From: a virus
IMG/VR virus record: IMGVR_UViG_3300032093_013277
Coordinates: 1 to 33,095 of that record
Length of the DNA stretch: 33,095 nt
Reading direction: 5' to 3' (one strand)
Shown here: in pieces, positions 1-8,355 of the stretch
How positions within the stretch are numbered: position 1 is the stretch's first letter
Layout: each line of letters starts with the position of its first letter
The notes under the pieces: generated by a model
What the model saw: the letters and a program-made list of their open reading frames with translations, nothing else
What the model was told of the DNA's origin: nothing
Databases searched by the model: none
Made by a program: the position numbers and the translations under genes

Positions 1-2
1 CT

Positions 3-386
3 AAAATCGATGTAATGACTTTAGCAAATTTGATCAATCAAATGCAAATAGCTGAACATGCAATTACAACATTAATGAGAACCATAGATTCAGGAGAATT
101 TACTCCTCGGATGTTTGAAGTTCTTGGCGGCTTACAAAAAACCATGTTGGATATTATGAAGCATCAAACTCTTCATATGATGGCAGCCGAGGAGAATATG
201 AAAAAACTTAAAAGGGATATCGATATTTACTCTGATACAAAACCTATTGACGTAACAGAAGTTAAATCTGGTATTGTTAATAGAGGGACTCGTAATCTAA
301 TGAAAGAAATACAAGCAGAATTAGGTAACGAGGAAGAACAAACGGAAGAAACCGATTTTGATTCAGATGAACAAACGGGACTTTAA
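3..386 (+). CDS. Terminase small subunit, gp16-like (5' end outside window)
   Basis: Probable small terminase, which recognises phage DNA and regulates the packaging ATPase. The frame is open to the window edge (K-I-D-V precede the first Met at base 15), so the N-terminus is probably missing. The visible part is helical. It carries a segment with EFTPRMFEVLGGLQKTMLDI (about residues 28-47 counted from that Met), resembling the central helix of T4 gp16 proteins (pattern S-P-R-x-[YF]-E-V, then a helix), followed by a basic helix and an acidic C-terminal tail rich in Glu and Thr. The main support is position: the terminase large subunit and then sheath and tube follow, as in T4. An inserted glycosyltransferase gene now separates it from the large subunit. 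The family assignment comes from pattern and context, not from a catalytic motif. Confidence 0.6.
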   Translation, partial: KIDVMTLANLINQMQIAEHAITTLMRTIDSGEFTPRMFEVLGGLQKTMLDIMKHQTLHMMAAEENMKKLKRDIDIYSDTKPIDVTEVKSGIVNRGTRNLMKEIQAELGNEEEQTEETDFDSDEQTGL

Positions 387-603
387 TGAAAGGGTTCATC
401 AAGATTGGAAGGATGAACTAGGACACGATGATGAAATAAACGATAGAGAACTATATGAGCAAAAGATATTTGATGGATCAAAAAGGGAAGCTGATTCCAA
501 TCAAAGTAGAAGAAAAGAAGGAAGAGAACAAAAATTTACCGAAAGGAAGTGGAGTAGGAAGTGGATCTGGTTATGTAAATCTTTCAAGAAGGGAAAGACA
601 TAA
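367..603 (+). CDS. Possible small overlapping ORF, unknown
   Basis: An ORF of about 78 codons from ATG 367, overlapping the small terminase end by 20 bases and the start of the next glycosyltransferase by about 150 bases in another frame. Its first half is very charged (MNKRDFNERVHQDWKDELGH) and looks protein-like. The second half is Lys/Arg/Trp-rich and looks like an out-of-frame reading of the glycosyltransferase linker. It fills the 68-base gap between its neighbours, which is the main reason to keep it. It may be a short real protein, a remnant left by insertion of the glycosyltransferase gene, or chance. No function can be assigned. Confidence 0.2.
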   Translation: MNKRDFNERVHQDWKDELGHDDEINDRELYEQKIFDGSKREADSNQSRRKEGREQKFTERKWSRKWIWLCKSFKKGKT

Positions 604-2053
604 ATTAGAGTTAGAGAATAAAAAAACTGAACAGGACGAAAATCTATTAAGTAAAAAAATAAAAAACTTCGAGGATATTGAAAGTTTTAGCGTCATAATT
701 CCCGCATACAAATGTAAAAAATTCATCGAAGATTGCGTAAAATCTATAATAGAAAACCAATTTAGTGTTAAAAACTATGAAATATTGATAGGTATCGATA
801 AATGTAGAGAAACTTACGAATTCATAAAAAATAATGAATTGATAAAATCTAATTGTAAGATTTTTTACTTCCACGAAAATGTTGGACCTTATATAATTAG
901 GAATACACTGGCACAAAAATCGAAATATGATAATATCATTTTCTTTGATGCTGACGATATAATGATAGAAGGACAAATTGAAAAAACTCTAATCAATTTG
1001 AATTATGATGATATTGTTAGGTGGAAATTTTTTGATTTTGAAAATTCTACAGAAATATCAAGAAAAAATTATATGCATGCTCAAGGTGCTTTTGCTATTA
1101 AAAAGAAACCTTTTTTGGAGCTTAGAGGTTTTATACCATGGAAAATTTCTGCTGATTGGGAGTTTAATTTGAGATCAGAATTCTATAAAAAAACTACAAA
1201 TCTTTCTGATATCCATTTCTTTCGTAGGGTTCATGAAGAAAATCTTACTAGAAGGAAAGACACAGGAATGAAGAGTCCAGAAAGAATTAGAATTAACGAA
1301 ATAATAACAGAAAAAAAGCAAAAAGGAAATTTCCCTAATCCTGAAAAATTACATATTGGATTTCCTACAGAAATTGATTTCTCTTTCGATATAAACGAAT
1401 ACTTTGATAAAATATGGTGTCTAAATTTGGACAGAAGACCGGATAAATTCGAAAAAATATCTGAAAGATTTAATAGACTAAACATAAAAACAGAAAGATT
1501 TCCTGCTATTGACGGAAAAGATCTAAATATCGAAGATTTCGATTTAACCAAATACCAAACCGCAAATAAAAATGGAATTGTATATGAAATTGCTTGCTGT
1601 AAGAGTCATTCAGAGATAATAAAAAAATCTAAAGAATTAGGATCGAAAAGAATTATTGTTTTCGAAGATGATGTTTTATTTTCCGATGAATTTGATATTT
1701 ACATACAAAGAATAAATAAAATAGAGGATTGGAAGGTTTTCTATTTAGGATCCTCCCAATATGATTGGAGAGTGGAAATGTATGAGGAGAATTTCTTTTT
1801 TGCTAAAAAAACAGATGGATTTTTTGCTTATTGTTTAGATGAATCTGTTTTTGATGAATGCATAGAGATCTTAAATAGATTTGAACAACCTGCAGACACT
1901 TCAATTACAAAAATACAAGAAAACCATTACGGTAAATGTTTTTCTTTTTATCCTTCTATATGTTGTGCTGATGTTTCAAGTTCGGATATCCGAGGAGAAA
2001 GAAATCAAACAGAACATTCAAAAAGAATGAGATGGACACTAAATTACGAATAA
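455..2053 (+). CDS. Two-domain glycosyltransferase (GT2-type plus GT25-type)
   Basis: Predicted cytoplasmic glycosyltransferase with two catalytic-type domains. After a charged, Gly/Ser-containing linker (about residues 1-75), a GT-A domain of family 2 type begins at SVIIPAYKCKKFIEDCVKSI. It has the nucleotide-sugar/metal motif FFDADD near residues 164-168 and a later SADWEF. A second domain from about residue 316 has the family 25 (LPS-type) pattern CLNLDRRPDK, FPAIDGKDL, ACCKSH and IIVFEDDVLF (EDD near residues 404-406). ATG 455 is the first usable start, because stops lie just upstream in this frame. It ends one base before the large terminase gene. Its place inside the terminase pair suggests a late gene that modifies a virion component or a host surface sugar. 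Acceptor and donor are unknown. Confidence 0.8.
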   Translation: MSKRYLMDQKGKLIPIKVEEKKEENKNLPKGSGVGSGSGYVNLSRRERHKLELENKKTEQDENLLSKKIKNFEDIESFSVIIPAYKCKKFIEDCVKSIIENQFSVKNYEILIGIDKCRETYEFIKNNELIKSNCKIFYFHENVGPYIIRNTLAQKSKYDNIIFFDADDIMIEGQIEKTLINLNYDDIVRWKFFDFENSTEISRKNYMHAQGAFAIKKKPFLELRGFIPWKISADWEFNLRSEFYKKTTNLSDIHFFRRVHEENLTRRKDTGMKSPERIRINEIITEKKQKGNFPNPEKLHIGFPTEIDFSFDINEYFDKIWCLNLDRRPDKFEKISERFNRLNIKTERFPAIDGKDLNIEDFDLTKYQTANKNGIVYEIACCKSHSEIIKKSKELGSKRIIVFEDDVLFSDEFDIYIQRINKIEDWKVFYLGSSQYDWRVEMYEENFFFAKKTDGFFAYCLDESVFDECIEILNRFEQPADTSITKIQENHYGKCFSFYPSICCADVSSSDIRGERNQTEHSKRMRWTLNYE

Positions 2054-2054
2054 T

Positions 2055-3839
2055 ATGTTCAAAGTTAAAGAATATAAAGAAGAAAAAGACAATCGAGTAA
2101 TATGGACAACAGCAAAAGTTGAAAAACTTCTTGTTGCAATGGAAGAAGGATATAGCACAACGGATCATCCCTTTTTCGAAGGAAATCCTGATTACAAAGC
2201 CGGTAATATCGTATTCGAATATACTGACTGGGAAATGGAAGAATTAAAGCTTTGTGCTAGGGATATTGTTCATTTTGCTAATCATTATTGTCAAGTAATG
2301 ACTGATGAAGGTTATATGAAGATCAAGCTTCGTCCTTACCAAGAACGAGTTCTAAGATCATACCAAGACAATCGATGGAATATCTTCTTAGCTCCAAGAC
2401 AAATCGGTAAAACTATCACATCCTCCATATTTTTGACTTGGTTTCTCTTATTCCACTTCGATAAAAACGTTCTTCTTATGTCGAATAAAGGAGCTACAAC
2501 AAAAGAGATTATGGATAAAATCAAAGCTATTGTTGAAGGTCTTCCTTTCTTCCTAAAGCCCGGAGTTCTTAAGAAAGACGTTATGTCAATGATGTTTGAT
2601 AACAAATGTCGAATAATTGGACAAAACACTACAAAAACTGGTGGTATTGGTTTTACTATACATCTCTTATTCTTGGATGAGTTTGCTCATATTATGGAAA
2701 GTATTAAAAGACCTTTCTATGAAAACGTTTATCCTACTCTTTCATCATCAAAAATATCGAGAGTAATTATTACAAGTACACCTAATGGGTATGATCTATT
2801 CCATGATTTATATGAAGCGGCTATAAACGGTTTGAATGAATATACTGCAATCAGAGTGGATTGGTGGGATGTTCCAGGAAGAGATGAAGCTTGGAAAGCC
2901 AGAGAAATAGCGAATCTAGGGTCAGAAGAAGCGTTTAATCAACAATATGGATGTCAATTCCTTTCATCATCTTCATTGCTACTTTCTTCAGAAGAATTAC
3001 TCAAATTAAAACAGAATGAAAGGGAATTTGAATTTAGAGAAATTGATCCCCTTGATGATTTATGTATCGATTACTCAACATTGAAATGGGATCCTGAATT
3101 TGATGTTGATGAAATAGAAAATCCAGAAAACTTCTTTATGATGACAATAGATTTATCCGAAGGAGTTGGTCGAGATTTTACTGTTTTCAATATCTTCAAA
3201 ATTGTAGGAATAGACAAAATAGATATGCAATCAATTAAGTCTCCTAGTTCAATTGCAGATTTTTTTGGAATAGAGCAGATTGGAATTTTTCGATCAAATT
3301 TGCACTCAATAGAAGATTCTTCTAAAATCCTTTATGCTCTTTGTGTTAATTTCTTCAATCAAGAAAATCTTCGATTGGTTATAGAATACAATACTTATGG
3401 ATCTGACCTGATTAAAAATCTAGTTACACTCTATCCTGCTTCTAATGATTTCGATGAGGAAACTATCGTAAGATACTATCATCGAATAGGAGCAAAAACA
3501 AAGAATTTTGGGTTACGTATCCAAAAAGATTCAAAGAAACTTTATTGCGAAAAAGCAAAAAAACTAATATCCGAAGGGAGAATAAAAATCAAAGAGAAAA
3601 AATCTATACAAGAGGCAGAACTTTTTTCAAGAAATCCAAATGGAAGCTATTCAGCTCAAGCCGGCAATGATGATATTATGATGACTGTAGTTAACAGTTC
3701 CTCATTTTTTGATACTCTCGATTTTATGGAAATTATCGAGGAGTATTATGACTTTTTAGATCGAGAAAGGCAGAAAGAAATGGAAGACATATTGGATTTT
3801 GATGAAAAGGGGGATGATTCTATCTTCGATTTCTTCTAA
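2055..3839 (+). CDS. Terminase large subunit, gp17-like
   Basis: The DNA-packaging motor, with an N-terminal ATPase that drives translocation and a C-terminal RNase H-fold nuclease that cuts the concatemer. Walker A is seen as APRQIGKT near residues 113-120 (T4-like SRQxGKT form). Walker B plus catalytic Glu appears as LLFLDEFAHI near 203-212, and a coupling motif as ITSTPNG. Nuclease carboxylates appear as MTIDLSEGVGRDF (Asp near 366), VIEYNTYG, and GNDDIMMTVV near the C-terminus, matching the D-E-D set of T4 gp17. The 594-residue length is close to T4 gp17 (610). Sheath and tube genes follow, as in T4. Intact, with no sign of an intron or intein. Confidence 0.95.
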   Translation: MFKVKEYKEEKDNRVIWTTAKVEKLLVAMEEGYSTTDHPFFEGNPDYKAGNIVFEYTDWEMEELKLCARDIVHFANHYCQVMTDEGYMKIKLRPYQERVLRSYQDNRWNIFLAPRQIGKTITSSIFLTWFLLFHFDKNVLLMSNKGATTKEIMDKIKAIVEGLPFFLKPGVLKKDVMSMMFDNKCRIIGQNTTKTGGIGFTIHLLFLDEFAHIMESIKRPFYENVYPTLSSSKISRVIITSTPNGYDLFHDLYEAAINGLNEYTAIRVDWWDVPGRDEAWKAREIANLGSEEAFNQQYGCQFLSSSSLLLSSEELLKLKQNEREFEFREIDPLDDLCIDYSTLKWDPEFDVDEIENPENFFMMTIDLSEGVGRDFTVFNIFKIVGIDKIDMQSIKSPSSIADFFGIEQIGIFRSNLHSIEDSSKILYALCVNFFNQENLRLVIEYNTYGSDLIKNLVTLYPASNDFDEETIVRYYHRIGAKTKNFGLRIQKDSKKLYCEKAKKLISEGRIKIKEKKSIQEAELFSRNPNGSYSAQAGNDDIMMTVVNSSSFFDTLDFMEIIEEYYDFLDRERQKEMEDILDFDEKGDDSIFDFF

Positions 3840-3854
3840 AACATTTTATTTGAA

Positions 3855-3866
3855 CTGAGATATATA
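3855..3866 (+). promoter_or_regulatory. Late-promoter-like motif before tail sheath
   Basis: CTGAGATATATA lies 24 bases before the sheath ATG. It shares the CTGAGATA core with motifs before the 8054 and 17653 genes, and resembles the T4 late promoter TATAAATA. The 51-base gap has no other candidate element. Confidence 0.45.
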
Positions 3867-3889
3867 CAGTAAAAAAATAGTATATTAAA

Positions 3890-6800
3890 ATGGCACTTTC
3901 ACCAAGTTTACAACAATTCAAATCTTCAGGTGTTTATCGTCTAGAGTTTGACAAGAGCCAAATTATCAATATCCCTGCTGAGACTATTCGTCTTGTCATT
4001 GGATTTTCAAAGAAAGGACCTTTCAATACTCCTGTCTTTGTTCAAGATTCAACGTTCTTTAGAACGGTTTTTGGAGATATTGATTCTACTCTAGAGAGAA
4101 AAGGATCATTCTTCCATAGAACGGTTCTAACATGTCTTAACAGAGGTCCTGTTATTGTTTTGAATTTACTTAAATTGACAGATGCTGATACAAGTCAATT
4201 CCAGACTGTTTCTACTTCTGCTACAATGTTAAATAATTCTCCTATAACTGCTCCTGTTAAAGAATACTTTAACACCGACAAATTTTGGTTTACCGATCCA
4301 CGTACTCTAGTTGAGTATGCAAATCAGCAACAGCCTGGAAATGACGGGAACCAAGGAGAAAAAAAGCTTCTTAATTTAGCAAACGTAGGAAGAAAAACTT
4401 TATCGGTTGTTACAAAAAAATCGGAAGTATTAGGATTCGATATTCTTGCTAAGGATTGGTTCCAAGTTGGACAAATTCCTGAGTATATGAATGAAAATGA
4501 CTATATTAGTGATTATATGATTGACTTGATCGTTATCGAAGGAGATTTTTCTAACTATCAAGCACTATCTATTGATCCAATTTTTGGACCTTATTTTACA
4601 ACAACAGGTCTTAAAAAGACTTATGTTGATCAATTTGGATTCGAAAGAGATGGTTTAACTTCTTTCCTTGCATTAGATAATGTTAATGTATTAGGAGTTT
4701 ACACTGGTGCTCTTGCTCCAGAATTCCAATCAAAAAATGGTGAAAACTTATACATTCAAGACTTAGTTAACCTTGAAACTTCTAAAACAGGTCTTCTTTT
4801 AGGATTCGATAATGAATTCCTTGATGATGAACCTCTTAAGGTTTCAGGAGATTTTGTTGATCTTATAGGTCATACAATTGAATCTGAATCACCTACAGTA
4901 ATTGACTTCTTGTCTTATTATGGACCAGTTGCTGAAAGCTTAACTTATGCAAACGAAAGTGGTGTAAGTACATTTGTTATTGCAGCTACTGCGGGTCAAA
5001 CAGGTGCTAATGTTTTAGTACAAAAATCAACTGCTCTAACAACCGGAGCTACAGCGGTTCAACCGGAATTCTTTGATACAATGGTTATCTATGGTCCTTC
5101 TGCTACAGCTGTAACTAACGGAGATTTCTCTTCTGCTTTTGCAACTTATGCGGATTTCGCAGCATTTGCATCTACAGTTCAAAATGGTAATGTTTTTGTT
5201 CAAGCACAAGCAAATTACTCTACTTCGACTGTTAACTATACAAAAGTAATCGATGTTAATGCTAACTTTGGAGATCAAATTTTAACAATTAAAACATCAT
5301 TGACTGTGGGAGCCGGAGTTACAGGTCCTACTTCTGCTTCTGTAAGTTATCTTACAATTGCTAATGGAGCTTCAGCTGTTACTCCATCTGGAGGAACTGC
5401 TAATGTTTATGTTAATCTTGTAGATCAAATGACAAGTAACGGAACTGATATTTATGCTCTTGCTAATTCGACACTTTATCAATCTAATTTGAATGGTATT
5501 GTAATTGATGGTGATAGAGTATTACTCGGAGCAACAGCTTATGGATGGGCTACTTTTGACAGATTAGATACTAATTTAATTGGTACTCTTCCTTCATTAG
5601 GATTTAATCCAGGTCCTTCACCGGTACTTTCACATTCAGTTAATTACATAACTGTTAATGCATGGTTAAATGAAGATTTTACTGGTGCTACTTCAATCGG
5701 ATTTACAGCAGGTAATTACACATTTACTTCACTAGTTGGAAGTATTAACGAATCTCTTCCTTTATGGAATGGTGTTACATATACAAATCCAACAACAACA
5801 GTTTGGTTAGATAACAGTGCTTCAGGACCTTTCGGTCTCGGTGGATTTACAGGAAAAATCAAAAAAGGACAATTCCTAGTAATGAATCATGGTGGAACAG
5901 GAACTCCTACCACAATTGATCCAAATACTGGAAAATCGAGATTGACTAAGATTATTTCTGTTCAAGAAGTAAGCAATCCACTTGATGTTAATTACCAAAA
6001 AATTAAAGTAACTACAAATCAACCAATCTTCATTACAGCAAGTAATGAAATTGAAAGATATAAATCAGTAGAAAACTTTGCTACTCATTATAGATTCCAT
6101 ACACTTTCTGGATATACATTGACTGCTGATATGATGCCAAACGGTACTCTTGATCGTCAAAATGAAATCCTTGATGTAATGTATGATACAGGAATTTACA
6201 ATGCATTGATTGACAGAGAGGTAATTACTTATCGATATATTGTTGATACATTTGAAGGTGGAATTGAGCCTGCTTCTAAAGTTCGTCTTTCTAGACTTGC
6301 AAAAGCTCAACAATCTTCATTAGCTATCTTGAATATGCCTTCTGTTAAACAATTCAGAGACAGCACAAATCCTTTATTCAAATTTGATTCTACATCATCT
6401 TTTGAAGCAAGATATATTGCTGACGGAGGAAACTTAGATCTTAACCCATCTAATATATTCTCCCTTCCTGGAATCGCTGATGGAGCTAACTACTGTGCAT
6501 TCTACGGTCCAAACTTGAACATCAGAGAAAATGGTACTAACAAATCAATTCCTCCTGCTGCTCATATTTCTAATTTGTATATCGATAAATACAATTTGGC
6601 TCTTCCATATTCAATTGTTGCTGGTCCTCGTAGAGGAGTTGTAACAGGTGAAGGTCTTGTTGGAGTTGAATATGCATTTGATCGTACAGACTTAGATGCA
6701 ATTGAACCATTTGGATATAATGCAATTCTTAACAAACGAGGATTCGGACTTGTAATCAATGCTAACCAAACAGCACAACAAACTGTTAAGTCAGCACTTT

Positions 6801-7126
6801 CACAAATCCACGTTCGTGAGTTATTAATTTATATTCAAGACGGAATCGAAGCTATTCTTAAAAATTACCGTTGGGAATTCAATACTGCTCAAAATCGTTT
6901 AGAAATTAAAACTTTGGCAGATAACTTCTTAACTCAGATTCTTTCTGATGGTGGAGTTTATGATTTCCAAAACGTAATGGATAGCTCAAATAATACTCCT
7001 GAAATTATTGATTCTAATATCGGTATCCTTGATACTTATGTTGAACCAGTAAGAGGTATGGGAATCTTGATTCACAGAACTACAATTCTAAGAACAGGAG
7101 CTATCGCTACAGGAAACTTCATTTAA
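3890..7126 (+). CDS. Contractile tail sheath protein, gp18-like, with large insertion
   Basis: Forms the contractile sheath around the tail tube. The N-terminal region (SGVYRLEFDKSQI, VIGFSKKGPFNTP) and the C-terminal region (DRQNEILDVMYDTG, RYIVDTFEGGI, LLIYIQDGIEAILKNY, final VEPVRGMGILIHRTTI) match the pattern of T4-type sheath proteins, whose C-terminal domain forms the inter-subunit mesh. At 1078 residues it is far longer than T4 gp18 (659). The excess lies in the middle, roughly residues 345-700, a region rich in Ala, Thr, Ser, Gly and Asn, probably beta-rich and exposed on the outside of the tail. It is followed by terminator-like hairpin 7143-7164 and then holin-like and tail-tube genes. 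Confidence 0.92.
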   Translation: MALSPSLQQFKSSGVYRLEFDKSQIINIPAETIRLVIGFSKKGPFNTPVFVQDSTFFRTVFGDIDSTLERKGSFFHRTVLTCLNRGPVIVLNLLKLTDADTSQFQTVSTSATMLNNSPITAPVKEYFNTDKFWFTDPRTLVEYANQQQPGNDGNQGEKKLLNLANVGRKTLSVVTKKSEVLGFDILAKDWFQVGQIPEYMNENDYISDYMIDLIVIEGDFSNYQALSIDPIFGPYFTTTGLKKTYVDQFGFERDGLTSFLALDNVNVLGVYTGALAPEFQSKNGENLYIQDLVNLETSKTGLLLGFDNEFLDDEPLKVSGDFVDLIGHTIESESPTVIDFLSYYGPVAESLTYANESGVSTFVIAATAGQTGANVLVQKSTALTTGATAVQPEFFDTMVIYGPSATAVTNGDFSSAFATYADFAAFASTVQNGNVFVQAQANYSTSTVNYTKVIDVNANFGDQILTIKTSLTVGAGVTGPTSASVSYLTIANGASAVTPSGGTANVYVNLVDQMTSNGTDIYALANSTLYQSNLNGIVIDGDRVLLGATAYGWATFDRLDTNLIGTLPSLGFNPGPSPVLSHSVNYITVNAWLNEDFTGATSIGFTAGNYTFTSLVGSINESLPLWNGVTYTNPTTTVWLDNSASGPFGLGGFTGKIKKGQFLVMNHGGTGTPTTIDPNTGKSRLTKIISVQEVSNPLDVNYQKIKVTTNQPIFITASNEIERYKSVENFATHYRFHTLSGYTLTADMMPNGTLDRQNEILDVMYDTGIYNALIDREVITYRYIVDTFEGGIEPASKVRLSRLAKAQQSSLAILNMPSVKQFRDSTNPLFKFDSTSSFEARYIADGGNLDLNPSNIFSLPGIADGANYCAFYGPNLNIRENGTNKSIPPAAHISNLYIDKYNLALPYSIVAGPRRGVVTGEGLVGVEYAFDRTDLDAIEPFGYNAILNKRGFGLVINANQTAQQTVKSALSQIHVRELLIYIQDGIEAILKNYRWEFNTAQNRLEIKTLADNFLTQILSDGGVYDFQNVMDSSNNTPEIIDSNIGILDTYVEPVRGMGILIHRTTILRTGAIATGNFI

Positions 7127-7142
7127 TAAACTAATTCAATAA

Positions 7143-7164
7143 GAGGAGATCTTCGGATCTCCTC
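7143..7164 (+). terminator. Perfect hairpin with UUCG loop after sheath gene
   Basis: A 9-bp perfect stem (GAGGAGATC with GATCTCCTC) closes a cUUCGg tetraloop, an exceptionally stable RNA fold also common in T4 intergenic regions. It is not followed by a run of T, so it is more likely an RNA-stabilising or attenuating 3' end than a strong intrinsic terminator. Confidence 0.6.
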
Positions 7165-7175
7165 GATTGATCTTA

Positions 7176-7185
7176 GATAAATAAA
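7176..7185 (+). promoter_or_regulatory. Late-promoter-like GATAAATAAA
   Basis: GATAAATAAA lies 11 bases before the holin-like gene. It matches the TATAAATA-like motif seen before other structural genes here. It may also act as the A-rich translation leader typical of hosts without Shine-Dalgarno signals. Confidence 0.35.
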
Positions 7186-7196
7186 AAAATAAAACT

Positions 7197-7367
7197 ATGA
7201 AACTTACAAGAGAACAAGTACTAGGAATTGTACGACACACTTTGACTTTCGTTGGTGGTATCGTAATTGCAAAAGGTATTGCAGACGAAGCCGTTGTTAC
7301 GGAAATCGTTGGTGGTGTTGTTGCATTAGTTGGTGCTATTTGGTCAATAGTAACTAAAAACAAATAA
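7197..7367 (+). CDS. Small holin-like membrane protein (Pam3 gp28-type)
   Basis: A 56-residue protein. N-terminal MKLTREQVLGIVRHTLTFVG leads into a hydrophobic segment with GGIVIAKGIAD. A second hydrophobic segment, EIVGGVVALVGAIWSIV, is followed by a short Lys-rich tail. Two membrane spans of this size, the R-H near the start, the Gly-Gly and the W-S near the end fit the small phage holins of the Pam3 gp28 type, which permeabilise the inner membrane to release the endolysin. It sits between sheath and tube, preceded by an A-rich leader. No endolysin is seen in the window, so the role is inferred from sequence pattern only. A structural or superinfection-type membrane protein is the alternative. 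Confidence 0.6.
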   Translation: MKLTREQVLGIVRHTLTFVGGIVIAKGIADEAVVTEIVGGVVALVGAIWSIVTKNK

Positions 7368-7375
7368 ATAAAAAC

Positions 7376-7930
7376 ATGGCAGGTTTATCACATTTCTTAA
7401 ACAGTAAGGCGGCTACTAAATACTACGAACCGTTTTACCAAAACTTATTCGAGGTAACGATATTACCACCAGCTTCTGTTTCAGGTGGTGAACTACTTAT
7501 TGAGCATGTTAACAAAATAGGTGGTTTAGTTCAAGATAAAGGTTCAGAAGTTGTTGAACAAAAATACAAATGGGCAACTCGTTCATATGCATCTGGTGTT
7601 CCTACTGGTACAACAGTTGATTTGACAATTGATTTCTCATTAAACTTGAATGATGCTAACGAACTTTATGTTTACAAAACAATTCGTGATTGGTTCCGTA
7701 TTGTATGGAATCCACTTACAGGTGAACAAGGTTTGAAAAAAGATTATGTTGGAACAATTATTGTTACTAACTTTAATCGTAAAGGAGACATTTTCTGGCA
7801 AAGAACATTCCACGATGTAATACCAAAAGGTGATCTTGCTGAATTAGCTCTTGACTACGGTGGTGGTGAAAAGGTTGATATGGCTGGTGTTGCTTGGAGA
7901 GCTGACTGGTGGGAAGAAAACATCGTTTAA
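7376..7930 (+). CDS. Tail tube protein, gp19-like
   Basis: Major subunit of the inner tail tube through which DNA passes. At 184 residues it is close to T4 gp19 (163). The features are typical: an N-terminal SHFLNSKAATKYYEPFYQNL, an early strand FEVTILPP, a central WATRSYASG and a strand-rich half with IDFSLNLND, DWFRIVWNPLTGEQG and a final FHDVIPKGDLAELALDYGGG. Position straight after the sheath (with only the holin-like gene between) agrees with the T4 order. It begins 8 bases after the preceding stop, with an A-rich leader. An intrinsic terminator follows at 7984-8008, marking the end of this transcription unit. Confidence 0.92.
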   Translation: MAGLSHFLNSKAATKYYEPFYQNLFEVTILPPASVSGGELLIEHVNKIGGLVQDKGSEVVEQKYKWATRSYASGVPTGTTVDLTIDFSLNLNDANELYVYKTIRDWFRIVWNPLTGEQGLKKDYVGTIIVTNFNRKGDIFWQRTFHDVIPKGDLAELALDYGGGEKVDMAGVAWRADWWEENIV

Positions 7931-7941
7931 TTATGTAGCCC

Positions 7942-7965
7942 TGAGTTCGGGAAAATTAGGACTCA
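7942..7965 (+). other. Hairpin upstream of terminator
   Basis: TGAGTTC pairs with GGACTCA (one G-U pair) around a 10-base loop. Its stem sequence is almost the same as that of the terminator 20 bases downstream (GGAGTTC/GGACTCC), so the two arms could exchange partners. Confidence 0.4.
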
Positions 7966-7983
7966 CACTATACAAAGAAGCAG

Positions 7984-8008
7984 AGGAGTTCGAAAGGACT
8001 CCTTTTTT
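7984..8008 (+). terminator. Intrinsic terminator after tail tube
   Basis: An 8-bp stem (AGGAGTTC with GGACTCCT, one G-U pair) with a GAAA tetraloop is followed directly by six T residues. This is a textbook rho-independent terminator closing the sheath-holin-tube unit. Confidence 0.85.
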
Positions 8009-8015
8009 CTATTGA

Positions 8016-8029
8016 CTGAGATAAATAAA
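8016..8029 (+). promoter_or_regulatory. Late-promoter-like CTGAGATAAATAAA
   Basis: This 14-base string recurs exactly at 17625-17638, in front of another structural gene group. It lies just after a terminator and 25 bases before the next ATG, so it is well placed to be a promoter. Confidence 0.55.
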
Positions 8030-8053
8030 GAAAACAAAAAATTAAAATAACCC

Positions 8054-8353
8054 ATGGAAGAAATTAAAACATTTGAAAATTTTCTTAATGAAAGCTATAA
8101 TGAGGCTTATTTAGAAACTCTTAACGAAGAGATTGATGCAATGCTTTTTGAAGCTGCACCTCGTAGAAAATTTGCTGAAATTCAAAAAGATGCAGAAATG
8201 AAATTAAAAGAACAGTTAGAGAAATATACAGAGATGATTAAATCTAAGCCAGAAAAGGCTGATGTATATAAAGCTCAAATTGATCTAGTTAACGCTAAAA
8301 TGATGGTTCTTCAAGCAAAAGAACGCCTAGAAATGGTAAAAGCAAAAGCATAA
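8054..8353 (+). CDS. Small helical protein with capsid-targeting-like N-terminus
   Basis: A 99-residue, strongly helical, charged protein with Lys/Glu heptad-like spacing (about residues 40-95). Its start MEEIKTFENFLNES resembles the T4 capsid targeting sequence MKTYQEFIAEA of internal head proteins. That sequence is removed by the prohead protease after a hydrophobic-x-Glu site, here L-N-E before Ser. A second similar site (FEAAP near residue 32) is possible. It lies right after the tube gene, where T4-type genomes hold head and prohead-core genes, and is followed two bases later by another protein with the same type of N-terminus. Likely an internal head or prohead-core protein by inference; no known domain. 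Confidence 0.6.
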   Translation: MEEIKTFENFLNESYNEAYLETLNEEIDAMLFEAAPRRKFAEIQKDAEMKLKEQLEKYTEMIKSKPEKADVYKAQIDLVNAKMMVLQAKERLEMVKAKA

Positions 8354-8355
8354 AC

